Assembly (NCBI RefSeq): GCF_003337415.1
Contig: NZ_QPJT01000012.1
Span: 1-64,000, forward strand
Source: Anaerobacterium chartisolvens
GTDB lineage: Bacteria > Bacillota > Clostridia > Acetivibrionales > DSM-27016
Direction of reading: 5' to 3'
DNA length: 64,000 nt
The notes beneath the pieces are model-generated. The model ran no database searches, was not told where the DNA came from, and was given only the letters and a program-made list of their open reading frames with translations. The position numbers were made by a program, and so were the translations under genes. Shown here one piece after another: positions 52,487 through 61,697 of this stretch (the stretch's first letter is position 1; each line of letters begins with the position of its first letter).

Positions 52487-53419
52487 TTAAAAAAGCTTTT
52501 TCTTTATAAGAATAACTGAAGCTAGAACAGATAGTAAAATTGATCCCCCCACTATCACAGGAAAAGCCACATTACTTCCTTCCCATGAATTTGGCACATT
52601 CATTCCAAAATAACCTGATATCATTGTTGGAATTGCAAGCGCAATTGTTATAAGCGTCAACGATTTCATTACCATGTTCAAATTGTTTGATATAATCGAA
52701 GCAAAAGCGTCCATCATGCCGCTTAAAATACTGCTGTAGATATTGGTCATTTCAATTGCCTGCTTGTTTTCTATTATGACATCTTCCAATAAATCCTTGT
52801 CCTCTTCAAATTTCTTAATAGAATCCAGCTTTAACATTTTTTCAAAAACAGATTCATTGGATTTTAAGGAGGTAGAAAAATATACAAGGCTTTTTTCAAG
52901 TTTTAGCAATTGGGTTAACTCTTTATTTCTCATTGATTTTTGCAGATCATTCTCAATTCTATTGCTTAATTTCTCAATATGACGCAAATATTGAAGGTAA
53001 TAGGTTGCGTTTTTAAAAAGAATTTGCAGAACAAACCTACTTTTGTAATACGTATAAAACGATTTTACACGCTTATTGATAAAATCATAAATAATCGGTG
53101 TTTCTTTAAGGCATATGGTAATAATACTTTCTTTTGTCAATATAATTCCCAAAGGTAAGGTTGAATATGTGTTGTTTTTCCCAGTATTTTCCATAATCGG
53201 TATGTCAACCAATATAAGTATCTGGCCATCTTCGCTTTCTATTCGAGAACGTTCTTCTTCGTCTAATGCCGATTTAACAAATTCAGGATCTATTTTTAGT
53301 TCATCACAAATATTGCTAATCTCTTCTTCTGTTGGATTAATTAAATTAACCCAAACACCATCGTCAATTTTTTCTACGCATACTAATTCATTGTTAATAG
53401 TTTTAAACATTTTAATCAA
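52487..53419 (-). CDS. corA: CorA-family magnesium/cobalt transporter
   Basis: 310 residues from the TTG at 53419, chosen because GAGAGGG lies 8 nt upstream and the product then starts IKMFKT, as relatives do. An in-frame ATG at 53473 would add 18 residues and overlaps the stop of a leader peptide. Two membrane segments at the C-terminus carry the family motif GMN (YFGMNVPNSWEG) in the loop between them. A large soluble helical N-terminal funnel precedes them. CorA proteins form pentameric Mg2+ channels. The 5' leader shows features of translational control. Confidence 0.9.
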   Translation of the reverse strand: MIKMFKTINNELVCVEKIDDGVWVNLINPTEEEISNICDELKIDPEFVKSALDEEERSRIESEDGQILILVDIPIMENTGKNNTYSTLPLGIILTKESIITICLKETPIIYDFINKRVKSFYTYYKSRFVLQILFKNATYYLQYLRHIEKLSNRIENDLQKSMRNKELTQLLKLEKSLVYFSTSLKSNESVFEKMLKLDSIKKFEEDKDLLEDVIIENKQAIEMTNIYSSILSGMMDAFASIISNNLNMVMKSLTLITIALAIPTMISGYFGMNVPNSWEGSNVAFPVIVGGSILLSVLASVILIKKKLF

Positions 53420-53426
53420 CAAAATC

Positions 53427-53511
53427 ACCCTCTCAAACATATTTTTACTAATGCCAGAGGGTTTATGTGTCATAGTGTTAAACTAATATTAACAGCATGA
53501 CAAATAAACCC
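53427..53511 (-). promoter_or_regulatory. corA leader: two mutually exclusive hairpins, one covering the ribosome binding site
   Basis: Hairpin 1 pairs GGGTTTATTTGTCAT (53511-53497, inside the leader reading frame) with ATGACACATAAACCC (53473-53459), 14 of 15 bases. Hairpin 2 pairs ACCCTCT (53462-53456) with AGAGGGT (53433-53427), which is the corA ribosome binding site. The two share the bases ACCC, so only one can form. No T run follows hairpin 2, pointing to control of translation rather than termination. Confidence 0.65.
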
Positions 53512-53565
53512 AAGGAATAATTGGAAATGTCGTATGTGACTACTACCACCAGGTTCACTTTCCAT
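53470..53565 (-). CDS. Putative corA leader peptide, 31 residues
   Basis: ATG at 53565 with a perfect GGAGG 8 nt upstream, behind a consensus promoter. The start is MESEPGGSSHIRHFQ; the stop TGA lies inside ATGA, the first in-frame ATG of the corA frame. Acidic and proline residues at the start recall the MgtL/CorL leader peptides of enteric bacteria, whose translation is sensitive to low Mg2+. Codons 19-23 form one arm of hairpin 1. A regulatory peptide is more likely than a functional protein. A longer frame extends to 53793 but lacks its own ribosome binding site. Confidence 0.55.
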   Translation of the reverse strand: MESEPGGSSHIRHFQLFLGFICHAVNISLTL

Positions 53566-53628
53566 GCTGTTCACCTCCATTTTGCAGAAATCATTAATAA
53601 GTAACACCATAACAACATTGACTAAATA

Positions 53629-53657
53629 ATTATACCCTTTTAAAATAAGTATTTCAA
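53629..53657 (-). promoter_or_regulatory. Promoter of the corA leader transcript
   Basis: Minus strand: TTGAAA (53652-53657), 17-bp spacer, TATAAT (53629-53634). The start of transcription would fall near 53622, about 57 nt before the leader ATG. Confidence 0.7.
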
Positions 53658-53864
53658 CGATTATTTTGCAATTCGGAGTTTGCATATTTTTAATCCTTAC
53701 ATTGCCCCGATAATTCAAAAAAAGTGCAGAAATAGCCAGCAATAATATCCCGACAACATGTTTTTGATGTTTATTCATTTTGTAATGAGGCAATCTTATA
53801 TGATATAATTTTAGTAAAAATAGACAATGCTATTTATAACAGGCGCCTTGAAAGGTAGGAATAT

Positions 53865-54848
53865 ATGTTTTTTGAATCGTACAAGTCAATGCTGTACTCA
53901 GATACAATGGTACCGGATATCTTTATTACCGAGTACATGCCCTCTATGGATTCGGATTTTGTAAAGATCTATATGTATTGCCTTTTTTTAAGCAAGCACA
54001 ACAAAAAAACCTCCACTGAAGAGGTGTGCAAAAAGCTGGAAATAGACATACATAAGGTAAAGAGTGCGTTTACCTTCCTTGAGAGCATAGGGGTAATAGA
54101 CCGTACAAACGATGGAATCGTGATGTCCGATCTCAAGGAGAAGGAGATAAATAAGCTGTACAGGCTAAAGACAACCTCCACCCCCGAGGAGGCGGCACTC
54201 AGCTCTGAAAGAAATAAGAAGCGGAACAGAATTATTACCGCAATAAACAACTCTTTTTTTCAGGGAGTCATGTCTCCGTCCTGGTACACCGATCTGGACG
54301 CATGGTTTGATAAGTATAAGTTTGAGGAGGACGTAATGTACGCTCTTTTTCAGCACTGCTATGACCATAAGGGGCTATCAAAAAACTACATAATGAAGGT
54401 TGCCGACAACTGGCACAATAAGAACATTCAGAACAGCTTTGATCTGGACAAGTATTTTATTGAGTATCAGAAAATAAAGGACATCCGAAGCAGCATAGTG
54501 AAAAAGCTTAAGCTTGGCAGAAACCTTACCGAATATGAAGATGAGTATGTGGAAAAATGGGTGGTTGATTATAAATATACAATTGAAGTCATTGACCTGT
54601 CGCTTAAAAAGACCACTGCCAAGACCAACCCCAATTTTAAGTATGTTCACGCAATACTAACAGATTGGTATGAAAGAGGCTTGCGGACCAGAGATGAGGT
54701 CATTGCCCATGAAAAAAGCAAAAAGCAGAATACCCCTAAAGCTCAGGTAAAAAGTCAGGCTATTCCGCAGAAGGACAATTTTGAGCAAAGAAAGCACGAT
54801 GATGATTACTATAATAGCTTTTTTAATAATGTTGCGGGTGAAAAATAA
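53865..54848 (+). CDS. DnaD-domain replication initiation protein
   Basis: 327 residues. A winged-helix-like N-terminal part (about 20-95) is followed by two DnaB_2/DnaD C-terminal domains, each ending in the family helix (KNYIMKVADNWHNKNI near 180; FKYVHAILTDWYERGL near 268). It helps to remodel DNA and load the replicative helicase. The next gene, 17 bp downstream, encodes the helicase-loader ATPase. A TATAAT at 53804-53809 is a possible -10. Confidence 0.85.
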   Translation: MFFESYKSMLYSDTMVPDIFITEYMPSMDSDFVKIYMYCLFLSKHNKKTSTEEVCKKLEIDIHKVKSAFTFLESIGVIDRTNDGIVMSDLKEKEINKLYRLKTTSTPEEAALSSERNKKRNRIITAINNSFFQGVMSPSWYTDLDAWFDKYKFEEDVMYALFQHCYDHKGLSKNYIMKVADNWHNKNIQNSFDLDKYFIEYQKIKDIRSSIVKKLKLGRNLTEYEDEYVEKWVVDYKYTIEVIDLSLKKTTAKTNPNFKYVHAILTDWYERGLRTRDEVIAHEKSKKQNTPKAQVKSQAIPQKDNFEQRKHDDDYYNSFFNNVAGEK

Positions 54849-54865
54849 TTGTACTGGAGATACAC

Positions 54866-55882
54866 ATGAACAGGCATATTTATCAGTCCATTAAAAAGGA
54901 ATATGACGATAGGCAAAGGGCGGCCGTTGACAGGTTTATGGCTAAAAAGTCACAGGCCTATCTGCTTGTGCCCGGACTTGAGGAAATAGACAAGGAAATT
55001 AATCTTTCCGGTATCAAATACAATAGAATGCTTCTTGTTGAAAACAGTGCGAAAGATAATCTGCTTGAGGAATTCACCAGAACTCTGCGCGTCTTGAAAA
55101 CTAAACGGGAAACCCTGCTTTTGAAGCATGGCTATACCGCAGATCACCTTGAAATTGCTTATACCTGTCCCAAGTGCAAGGACACGGGCTTTATCGAAAA
55201 TCCGGCAGGAGCGGAAAAGTGCTCCTGCTATAAGCAGATGCTGATAAACGCCATATATAGCCAGTCAAATCTCAAGCTGGTTCAAAAAGAGAATTTTTCC
55301 GCCTTCAATGAGCATGTATATCCTGAAACCTCAGATGAAAGCAGGTACGGGTTAAAAATCTCTCCTAGGGAAAATATATTGAATATAAAAAGAAGATGCT
55401 TAAGCTTTATAGAAAATTTTAATTCTTCTGATGAAAAGAACCTCTTTTTCAGCGGCCCGACAGGCGTAGGGAAAACCTTTATGTCCAACTGCATAGCCTT
55501 AGAGCTTATGAAAAAAGGGCACACTGTCTTGTATCAGACCGCACCTGTGCTTTTTAATACCATTGCAGAGTTCAAAATGAAGGCCTATAAGGAGGACGAT
55601 TTTGAAGACGGCAATTACAGCAGTATTTTTGAAGTGGGTCTGTTGATAATTGACGATCTCGGCACAGAGTCCCAGACCGCCGCAAGATATGCCGAGTTGC
55701 TCACAATAATTAATACCCGTCAGATGAACAATTTCAGCTCCCCCTGCAAAACAATAATTTCTACAAATATAGGTGCAAGAAAGCTTGACGAATACTATAC
55801 CGAAAGGGTTTCCTCACGTATCATAGGCTGCTTTGACAGGCTTATGTTCATAGGGGACGATATAAGAAGAAATATTCGCTGA
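54866..55882 (+). CDS. DnaC/DnaI-type helicase loader ATPase
   Basis: 338 residues. A zinc-type cysteine cluster (C101, C104, C119, C121: CPKCKDTG and KCSC) precedes the AAA+ domain with Walker A SGPTGVGKT near 197 and Walker B LLIIDDLGTE near 265. The end NIRRNIR-like arginines fit a sensor region. It loads the replicative helicase with the DnaD-domain protein encoded just upstream. Start ATG 54866 with GGAG upstream. Confidence 0.9.
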   Translation: MNRHIYQSIKKEYDDRQRAAVDRFMAKKSQAYLLVPGLEEIDKEINLSGIKYNRMLLVENSAKDNLLEEFTRTLRVLKTKRETLLLKHGYTADHLEIAYTCPKCKDTGFIENPAGAEKCSCYKQMLINAIYSQSNLKLVQKENFSAFNEHVYPETSDESRYGLKISPRENILNIKRRCLSFIENFNSSDEKNLFFSGPTGVGKTFMSNCIALELMKKGHTVLYQTAPVLFNTIAEFKMKAYKEDDFEDGNYSSIFEVGLLIIDDLGTESQTAARYAELLTIINTRQMNNFSSPCKTIISTNIGARKLDEYYTERVSSRIIGCFDRLMFIGDDIRRNIR

Positions 55883-55891
55883 ACCTCTTAT

Positions 55892-56956
55892 TTAAAGCCT
55901 CAAGATACTTAATATTCTGTCGGCGAGCGCATTGGACGGATCACTTAGCTTAAGCCCCTGAGCAAAGTAAATTGCCGCTGTAATAAGAATTCCCGGCAAA
56001 GCCCACAGCAATCCCGCTCTTCCCCTTGTTGAGCTTTCTTTTACCACAGGCCGGACCTCTTGCTCTGTGGTTCTTATAAGTGCTACAATAAGGCCTGTCA
56101 GTACTGCCGCACAGGACATAAACATAAATCCCCAGACAATTATTACTCCTATAAGCTGTTCAAACGGTAGGCTTGTCAGGCTGGACAGGTATTTACCCGT
56201 TTCTGCGGTAAGCTGATCCTTTCCCATTGACTTTGCAAGCTCACCTATGCGCGCTGCGGCATACGATGCGACTACAGCGATAGAATTGTTTACAAAATGT
56301 GCGAATATGCCTGCAAATATTGAGTTTGTCCTGTATACTATAAACCCTATCAGTGCCCCAAGCACAAAGGTTCCTAAAAATCTTTGAAAATCAAGATGCA
56401 TCAGACCAAATAAAAAGGCTGTAATTAAAATAGACTTTACGGCCCCGAGCCTCTCCATTCCCCTCTGTATAACACCCCTGAACATAATTTCTTCGCAAAT
56501 CCCCGCCGAGCCGCCTATGATTAAAATATTTACAAGCAGCTCCGTCCCATTGGAGGCCACAGGAATATCCGGCAGTACAACCCTTCCAAATACAGTCTCA
56601 ATTACAAACAGGTTGAGCATGTTTAAAAAGCCCACTATAGGCAGCGCGGCTCCCATAATGCACAGGATAATAAAAAGGTTTATGAGGCTTACCCCTTTTA
56701 TCCTCAGCACACTTTTAAAGTCATACCTCCCTATGAGCAAGAGAGCAAGAGACGGTGCAAGTATAAGCAAAAATTCAGTTATCAAAAGCCCGGGATACCT
56801 GCTGGCATTCTGCGCCTTAAACCCTACATACAGCAGCAGTACAACCGCCACGGAATACAAAAGTGCTGCCTGAGCTATGCTTGGCCTTCGAGGCTGCTGT
56901 CCGCAAAGCCCCTCTGCGGATAGATCAATGTTGTTTGTATAGTCATTCTTATCCAC
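55892..56956 (-). CDS. CPBP-family intramembrane metalloprotease
   Basis: 354 residues from the GTG at 56956 (GGGGGG 6 nt upstream); the frame open to 57052 continues through non-coding DNA. About eight hydrophobic segments. The family motifs are EEIMFRGVIQR (glutamates near residue 175), LFGLMHLDFQRF and HFVNNSIAV. Members process prenylated proteins or peptides, or serve as self-immunity proteins. Convergent with dnaC. No specific role can be given. Confidence 0.85.
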   Translation of the reverse strand: MDKNDYTNNIDLSAEGLCGQQPRRPSIAQAALLYSVAVVLLLYVGFKAQNASRYPGLLITEFLLILAPSLALLLIGRYDFKSVLRIKGVSLINLFIILCIMGAALPIVGFLNMLNLFVIETVFGRVVLPDIPVASNGTELLVNILIIGGSAGICEEIMFRGVIQRGMERLGAVKSILITAFLFGLMHLDFQRFLGTFVLGALIGFIVYRTNSIFAGIFAHFVNNSIAVVASYAAARIGELAKSMGKDQLTAETGKYLSSLTSLPFEQLIGVIIVWGFMFMSCAAVLTGLIVALIRTTEQEVRPVVKESSTRGRAGLLWALPGILITAAIYFAQGLKLSDPSNALADRILSILRL

Positions 56957-57048
56957 CTTGTACCCCCCAAACTGTTTTAGAAAGCATTGCTTAATGCACG
57001 GAAATGCAAATTTCCCTAGTCCTATATTACCGCTATACAAAAATATAT

Positions 57049-57086
57049 GCAATAAAAGCCGACTTAAGCAAGCCGGTTTTTATTGC
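57049..57086 (-). terminator. Terminator after ypeB
   Basis: A 17-bp stem with two imperfect pairs (57049-57065 with 57070-57086; outer GCAATAAAA / TTTTATTGC), 4-nt loop, T-rich after it on the minus strand. It lies 18 bp after the ypeB stop. Confidence 0.8.
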
Positions 57087-57103
57087 ATTTTTATATCTAA
57101 AAA

Positions 57104-58495
57104 CTATATTGTGAGAATCCCTCCGGGTGTCTCGAGTATCATAAGCACATTTTCCTCTCTGCCCGTCTCCGCGTTTATATATATGAGAAAATCTCTTCCG
57201 TTAAGCTTTCCCTTGAACTCATAGGTATATATCTCCGTCTTATATTCTGTGGGTATTATTGCAAAGCCTGAACTCAAAATCTTTACCTTGGGATTTATGA
57301 GCTTTCTTGCCTCCTTCTCGCTTATCTTGGGCTTGGGGATCTTCCTCTCCGAGTGTGAGGAAATATAGCCCCTACTCTCAAAGCCCAGAACCTCTCCGTC
57401 GTCTAATGAAATTTTAACCTTTATCAAATCAGGATATGCAACAACGCCGTTCTGCTCATAGGCATAATTTATTACCGCCGTGCTGTCTTCCTTCAGATAA
57501 TAAGTGTCCTTCATATTCTTATAGCCATTTTCGTCCAGAAACTTTTTCCCCATGGCCTTCGCCTGATCCACATCTATTTTTGCATTTGCCACAGGCTTGT
57601 TGTAGAGCATTTGATATAAATGCCCTCCCTTTTGAGTTATATCTACAATAGCGGTTTGGTTCTTATCGGCATTTTCAAATGTTACCTTATAGCTGTAAGT
57701 TTTGATGGGAGGAGAATCATTTTTACCGTTTTCCTCAACGACCGCAGACTTATTTCCGTTAAACAGCTTCATTACACGTTTTTTCCCCTCCTCCACACTT
57801 ATCACATCACCCGTCAGTCCCTTTAATTCAGCCTTTGCAAGATGGTCTGAAAACGGCCCGTCATAAATAAGCGTGGGATAGTCCTGAAAGGTTTTATCTA
57901 TGTTCTCAAACTGCTTTGAGGGCATCTGGGCAGAGGCCTTTTTAAAAAACGGAGTCCCCTTCTGTGCTAATTCGCCCCATTTTATCCTTCCCGAGTTAAT
58001 CTGCGTCTGAAGCTCGTTTAAGCTTTTACCAAGAGTTGAAGCATATCCGTACAGTTTTTCAATAGTTTTATACTGCTCCTCCGTCAAAGCCTTTCCCTGC
58101 ATGTTTTGATTATTCAGAGAATAAGAAAGGTCTCCCACCTGCGTGAGAAACTTTGACGTGTTGGCAAGTACCTGCTGAGAAACAGGAAGCTGCCCAAGGT
58201 TCTCCTGAGCAAGGTTGGCCTGTCGCCACGCCTCCTGAAGCGTGGAGGCCGTCTTTGCCGGTGAAGCTGATATAAGCGACTTTATCAGCAGCACATCTAC
58301 ATTATTTACATATCCCACCATGTCGTAAAAAGCCCTGTTGTACTGATTATTAATATGCTGCGTCAGGTCAGCAGCACGCTTGTACTGGTATATTCCCCAT
58401 ATGGCAACTATCGCTATAGCAATGATAACAACACTGTACATTTTCCTGTCGGACAGCCTTTGCTTAAAATCCAATAGCTTTTCTCTCAAGCCCAA
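57104..58495 (-). CDS. ypeB: Germination protein YpeB
   Basis: 463 residues from a TTG start with GGAGG 8 nt upstream. One membrane anchor at about 18-38 (VVIIAIAIVAIWGIYQY) precedes an extracellular helical region (NVDVLLIKSLISASPAKTAS) and C-terminal PepSY-like domains. YpeB is needed to place and stabilise the spore cortex lytic enzyme SleB, which is encoded directly upstream. Good evidence that the host forms endospores. Confidence 0.92.
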   Translation of the reverse strand: MGLREKLLDFKQRLSDRKMYSVVIIAIAIVAIWGIYQYKRAADLTQHINNQYNRAFYDMVGYVNNVDVLLIKSLISASPAKTASTLQEAWRQANLAQENLGQLPVSQQVLANTSKFLTQVGDLSYSLNNQNMQGKALTEEQYKTIEKLYGYASTLGKSLNELQTQINSGRIKWGELAQKGTPFFKKASAQMPSKQFENIDKTFQDYPTLIYDGPFSDHLAKAELKGLTGDVISVEEGKKRVMKLFNGNKSAVVEENGKNDSPPIKTYSYKVTFENADKNQTAIVDITQKGGHLYQMLYNKPVANAKIDVDQAKAMGKKFLDENGYKNMKDTYYLKEDSTAVINYAYEQNGVVAYPDLIKVKISLDDGEVLGFESRGYISSHSERKIPKPKISEKEARKLINPKVKILSSGFAIIPTEYKTEIYTYEFKGKLNGRDFLIYINAETGREENVLMILETPGGILTI

Positions 58496-58548
58496 ATTCC
58501 CACCTCCGTAAATTTATCCCAAATAGCTTATTCGCCTTACGCAGCACT

Positions 58549-59004
58549 TTACTTTGCAAAATTGTGCTTGCCTATTTTTGTGACTATCTGTCTGCTCCAG
58601 ATCCAATTGCTTGTGGCAGTGGCCGGATTCCAATAATAGATGCAGCCGTTTGTCGGATCCCATCCGTTTAAAGCATCCCTCGCTGCCCTTACTACTGATG
58701 AATTGCTTTCGATGGGGACATTTATCTGTCCATCACTCACCGCTGTAAATGCCCCCGGCTGGTATATTACTCCGGCTATGCTTTTAGGAAAGGCCGCGTC
58801 TCTTGTCCTGTTCAGAATTACAGCACCCACAGCAACCTGGCCCTCGTAGGGTTCGCCTCTCGCCTCTCCGTTTATCGCTCTGGCCAGCATCTGCTCTTCT
58901 CCTATTCCGTTTCCCTCGGCATAAAAGGGGCTGTTATAAAAAATTGTGCTAATTATTACAAAGGCCGCCGCAAGAACAATCGATAGAATCTTTACCCTTT
59001 TCAA
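58549..59004 (-). CDS. sleB: Spore cortex-lytic enzyme SleB (catalytic domain only)
   Basis: 151 residues from a TTG start behind AGGAGG; an ATG nearby is out of frame. A signal peptide (about 1-29) is followed by the hydrolase_2 domain with the catalytic glutamate in ARAINGEARGEPYEGQVAVGAVILNR-type sequence. The N-terminal peptidoglycan-binding domain found in Bacillus SleB is absent, a common clostridial form. It cleaves cortex peptidoglycan during germination together with YpeB. Confidence 0.9.
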   Translation of the reverse strand: MKRVKILSIVLAAAFVIISTIFYNSPFYAEGNGIGEEQMLARAINGEARGEPYEGQVAVGAVILNRTRDAAFPKSIAGVIYQPGAFTAVSDGQINVPIESNSSVVRAARDALNGWDPTNGCIYYWNPATATSNWIWSRQIVTKIGKHNFAK

Positions 59005-59064
59005 GCATTCCTTCCTCCTCTCTCAATTGTTACCCATGCAGATATTTTTTGTCTGTACACAAAA

Positions 59065-59099
59065 AAATATGCACAGGAAAGCTGTCCCTCTGCATATTT
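59065..59099 (-). terminator. Terminator after yhaN
   Basis: On the minus strand AAATATGCA and TGCATATTT (with AGG/CCT inside, one C-C mismatch) form a hairpin followed by a run of T residues. It lies 16 bp after the yhaN stop. Confidence 0.7.
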
Positions 59100-59115
59100 G
59101 TTGTATTTTTTTCTA

Positions 59116-61635
59116 TCACAGTTCTATAACGTTAATTTCACCGCATATTTGTCTCGCAAGCTCTACCTCCCTGCTTTTGCAGGTGAACAGCAATACCTGC
59201 CTCCCTTGCGACAGCTCATATAAAAAATCAAACGCTTCCTCTGTCCTTTTATCATCATACTGTGCAAACACTTCGTCCATAATGAACGGCACATTCTCAC
59301 CGTCTCTGGCAATAAGCTGAGCGACAGAAATCCTGAGTGCAAGGTACATCTGATCCATAGTGCCTCCGCTTAAGGCCACAACAGGCACAACCTCTCCCGT
59401 TTCCGGCACTATAGCCTTTAATAGAAGTGAATTGTCGGCTCTGAGATCAATGTATTTCCCTGCCGTTATTCTGCTTATGGTATCCCCGAGCTTTTTATTC
59501 AAAGCAGGCGCAAAGTCTCTTTGCAGCTCCATGCTTGCCTCCGCCAGAACATCCGCAGCTATTTTTAATGAAGCATTTATGTCCTCAAGCTTAGACTTTT
59601 GTGCTTCCAGCTCTTCTATTTCAGCGCCAATATTTTGCACATCCGGCGCAGCTTCCTCTATTCCCTTAATAATGGTTTCATACTCCCTTATGCTTAGAGA
59701 TGCCTCCTCCAGCTGCCGGGAGGTTTTGACATGCTCTCTTTCCAGTAATTCCTCAAGTCCTTCGGCACCCATATCGGCCCCGGTGCTCTTTAATACTTTA
59801 AAGTCGTTATATATACCTGCATATAAATCGCTTACAGCCTCATGCAGAAAAAGCTGTTCAACTTCCGCCGATGTCTCCTCTGCCTTTTTTTCAAGGCAAT
59901 TTATTCTCTCCGATGCGCTTAAAATTTTGCTCTCTATGCTTTGCCTGCTGTTAACATCCTCTCCGCACAATGCAGAAGCATTTTTTAAATATGTGTCCAG
60001 CCCCCGCCGCAGCTCATTACCTCTCTTTAGAGCATAGCCCATCTCCGACTTTGCTTCACTATATTTTCTTACCAAGCTCCGGAAGGCTTTAATCCCCTCC
60101 TGCGAAAGCTGTTCGCCGCACTCGCCTGTTATTCCTCCGCAGTTAAGCACAGCCTCAATTTTATTTTTTAACGCCTGCCTTATTCTCACATTTTCCTGAA
60201 GCTCCTCCTCAAGCCTGGTTAAATCAAGCTTCAAAAGCTCCCTCTTTTTATTAATATCTTCAGATAGCCTGCTTTCATTTATCAAAGCAGCTCTTTTTTG
60301 CTCTCTAAGCCTCCTCAGCTCTCCTGCTCCTTTACTTCTCACAAAAAAGGCCGCGACGGCACACACAAGCAACACAAAGCCTGCCACCACTGCTGCTGCC
60401 GCAGAGTCCTTTATAAGCCCCGCTGCAAAGCACATCGCACTCAATGCCGTCAAAACACCCATTACTATTGCATATACTCTCTGACCTGACTGCATATTTC
60501 TGATTTTCTCATTAATAGCCTCGCTGCCTTTGTTTTTACCCTTCTCGATAGACTCAATTTCATCCCTCGGTGTTATTATGTCCCCAGAATTTATCATGCC
60601 GCTTTCGTCATCCTGCCTCTTGCGGTCTATTTCCCGGTTAAGCGTCCGTATAACGGCTTCAATGCCTAAAAGACTGTTATAGTCTTCATCCAGCCTGTCC
60701 ATATCATCATTTCCGAACGCATGTATTCCTGAAGATCCCGCTATTATTCTGTTGTATTCCTCCATGCGAAGAGAAACGCTTCCAAGCTCCTTTTCATATC
60801 CGTCTATGCCTTCCAGAGCCTGCTCCAAGCCCGTTTTTAAGCTTACACACCTTTCAAGCTCCAAATAAAACCGCAGCAGCTCTTTAAGGCTTCTTAAAAA
60901 AGCCTCTCTCTTTCCCAACCCTTTTTTAGCAATCTCAGCTCTGTCCAAGCAGCCTTTTGTCTCATTCAGCAGAGCGATTTTTTCAAGCAACTGCCCGCGC
61001 GTTGAATTCAGCTCCGAAAGCCGTAAAGTAATTCTGTCCAGCGGGCGTGTAGAGGTTTTATCGGTTCCTACATGGTTTTTCAAGGCATCCTTTAACGCCT
61101 CACTCGCTCTTTTAAAGGAAATATCCTCATAGCCGGTCTGAGCTATATTTGTAAGCCTGCTTAAAAGCTCTCTGCCGCCGTCCTCGCCTATTTTGGCATC
61201 CATTTGCCCTATAAACACAGTTTTACTAAAGCATACCTCATTCATCCCCGTATGCTTTTCCGCAAATCTCGCCCTTTTATCCTTACCTACATGGAAGGTG
61301 TCCGTTATGTTATTAAAAAAAGAATCAAATATTCTTACAGAATTGTTTACAAAGCTTCTTTCTATTCTATACCTTTCGCCGTTGTCAAGCACATATTCCA
61401 TAATGCCTGAAAACTCATTTGTGTCCCACGGCCTATACATTTTAAGAGGCGAAGGCGTTCCGTCCCTTGCTCCCTTTCCACCCTTAATTCCAAAAAGCAT
61501 CGATCTTATAAAGCACTGAAGAGAAGTCTTTCCCGATTCATTAGCTCCAAAAACTATATTCAGCCCCGGTTTAAGCTCCAGCTTTCTGTTTCTCAATTTC
61601 CCGAAGCCTTTTATTTCAAGCTTTTCTATCCTCAT
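59116..61635 (-). CDS. YhaN/SbcC-like AAA ATPase with long coiled coil
   Basis: 839 residues. Walker A is FGANESGKTSLQCFI (about 29-43). Long helical coiled-coil regions (about 190-330 and 450-690) surround a short hydrophobic stretch near 395-430 (VLTALSAMCFAAGLI; AAAAVVAGFVLLVCAVAAFF), as in YhaN-type proteins. The C-terminus has the ABC signature LSGGTMDQMYLALR and Walker B PFIMDEVFAQYDD. It pairs with the phosphoesterase encoded upstream, like SbcC with SbcD, in DNA end processing or repair. Confidence 0.85.
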   Translation of the reverse strand: MRIEKLEIKGFGKLRNRKLELKPGLNIVFGANESGKTSLQCFIRSMLFGIKGGKGARDGTPSPLKMYRPWDTNEFSGIMEYVLDNGERYRIERSFVNNSVRIFDSFFNNITDTFHVGKDKRARFAEKHTGMNEVCFSKTVFIGQMDAKIGEDGGRELLSRLTNIAQTGYEDISFKRASEALKDALKNHVGTDKTSTRPLDRITLRLSELNSTRGQLLEKIALLNETKGCLDRAEIAKKGLGKREAFLRSLKELLRFYLELERCVSLKTGLEQALEGIDGYEKELGSVSLRMEEYNRIIAGSSGIHAFGNDDMDRLDEDYNSLLGIEAVIRTLNREIDRKRQDDESGMINSGDIITPRDEIESIEKGKNKGSEAINEKIRNMQSGQRVYAIVMGVLTALSAMCFAAGLIKDSAAAAVVAGFVLLVCAVAAFFVRSKGAGELRRLREQKRAALINESRLSEDINKKRELLKLDLTRLEEELQENVRIRQALKNKIEAVLNCGGITGECGEQLSQEGIKAFRSLVRKYSEAKSEMGYALKRGNELRRGLDTYLKNASALCGEDVNSRQSIESKILSASERINCLEKKAEETSAEVEQLFLHEAVSDLYAGIYNDFKVLKSTGADMGAEGLEELLEREHVKTSRQLEEASLSIREYETIIKGIEEAAPDVQNIGAEIEELEAQKSKLEDINASLKIAADVLAEASMELQRDFAPALNKKLGDTISRITAGKYIDLRADNSLLLKAIVPETGEVVPVVALSGGTMDQMYLALRISVAQLIARDGENVPFIMDEVFAQYDDKRTEEAFDFLYELSQGRQVLLFTCKSREVELARQICGEINVIEL

Positions 61636-61697
61636 AGCTCCCCCGTCAAAACCGCCCCTTTATAGCAACGCACCGCAACAGAAGTCTATCCAATCAC

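Noticed and set aside
53566-53793. Longer frame containing the corA leader peptide
   Set aside because: The upstream codons cross the promoter TTGAAA-17-TATAAT and have no ribosome binding site; only the part from 53565 has one.
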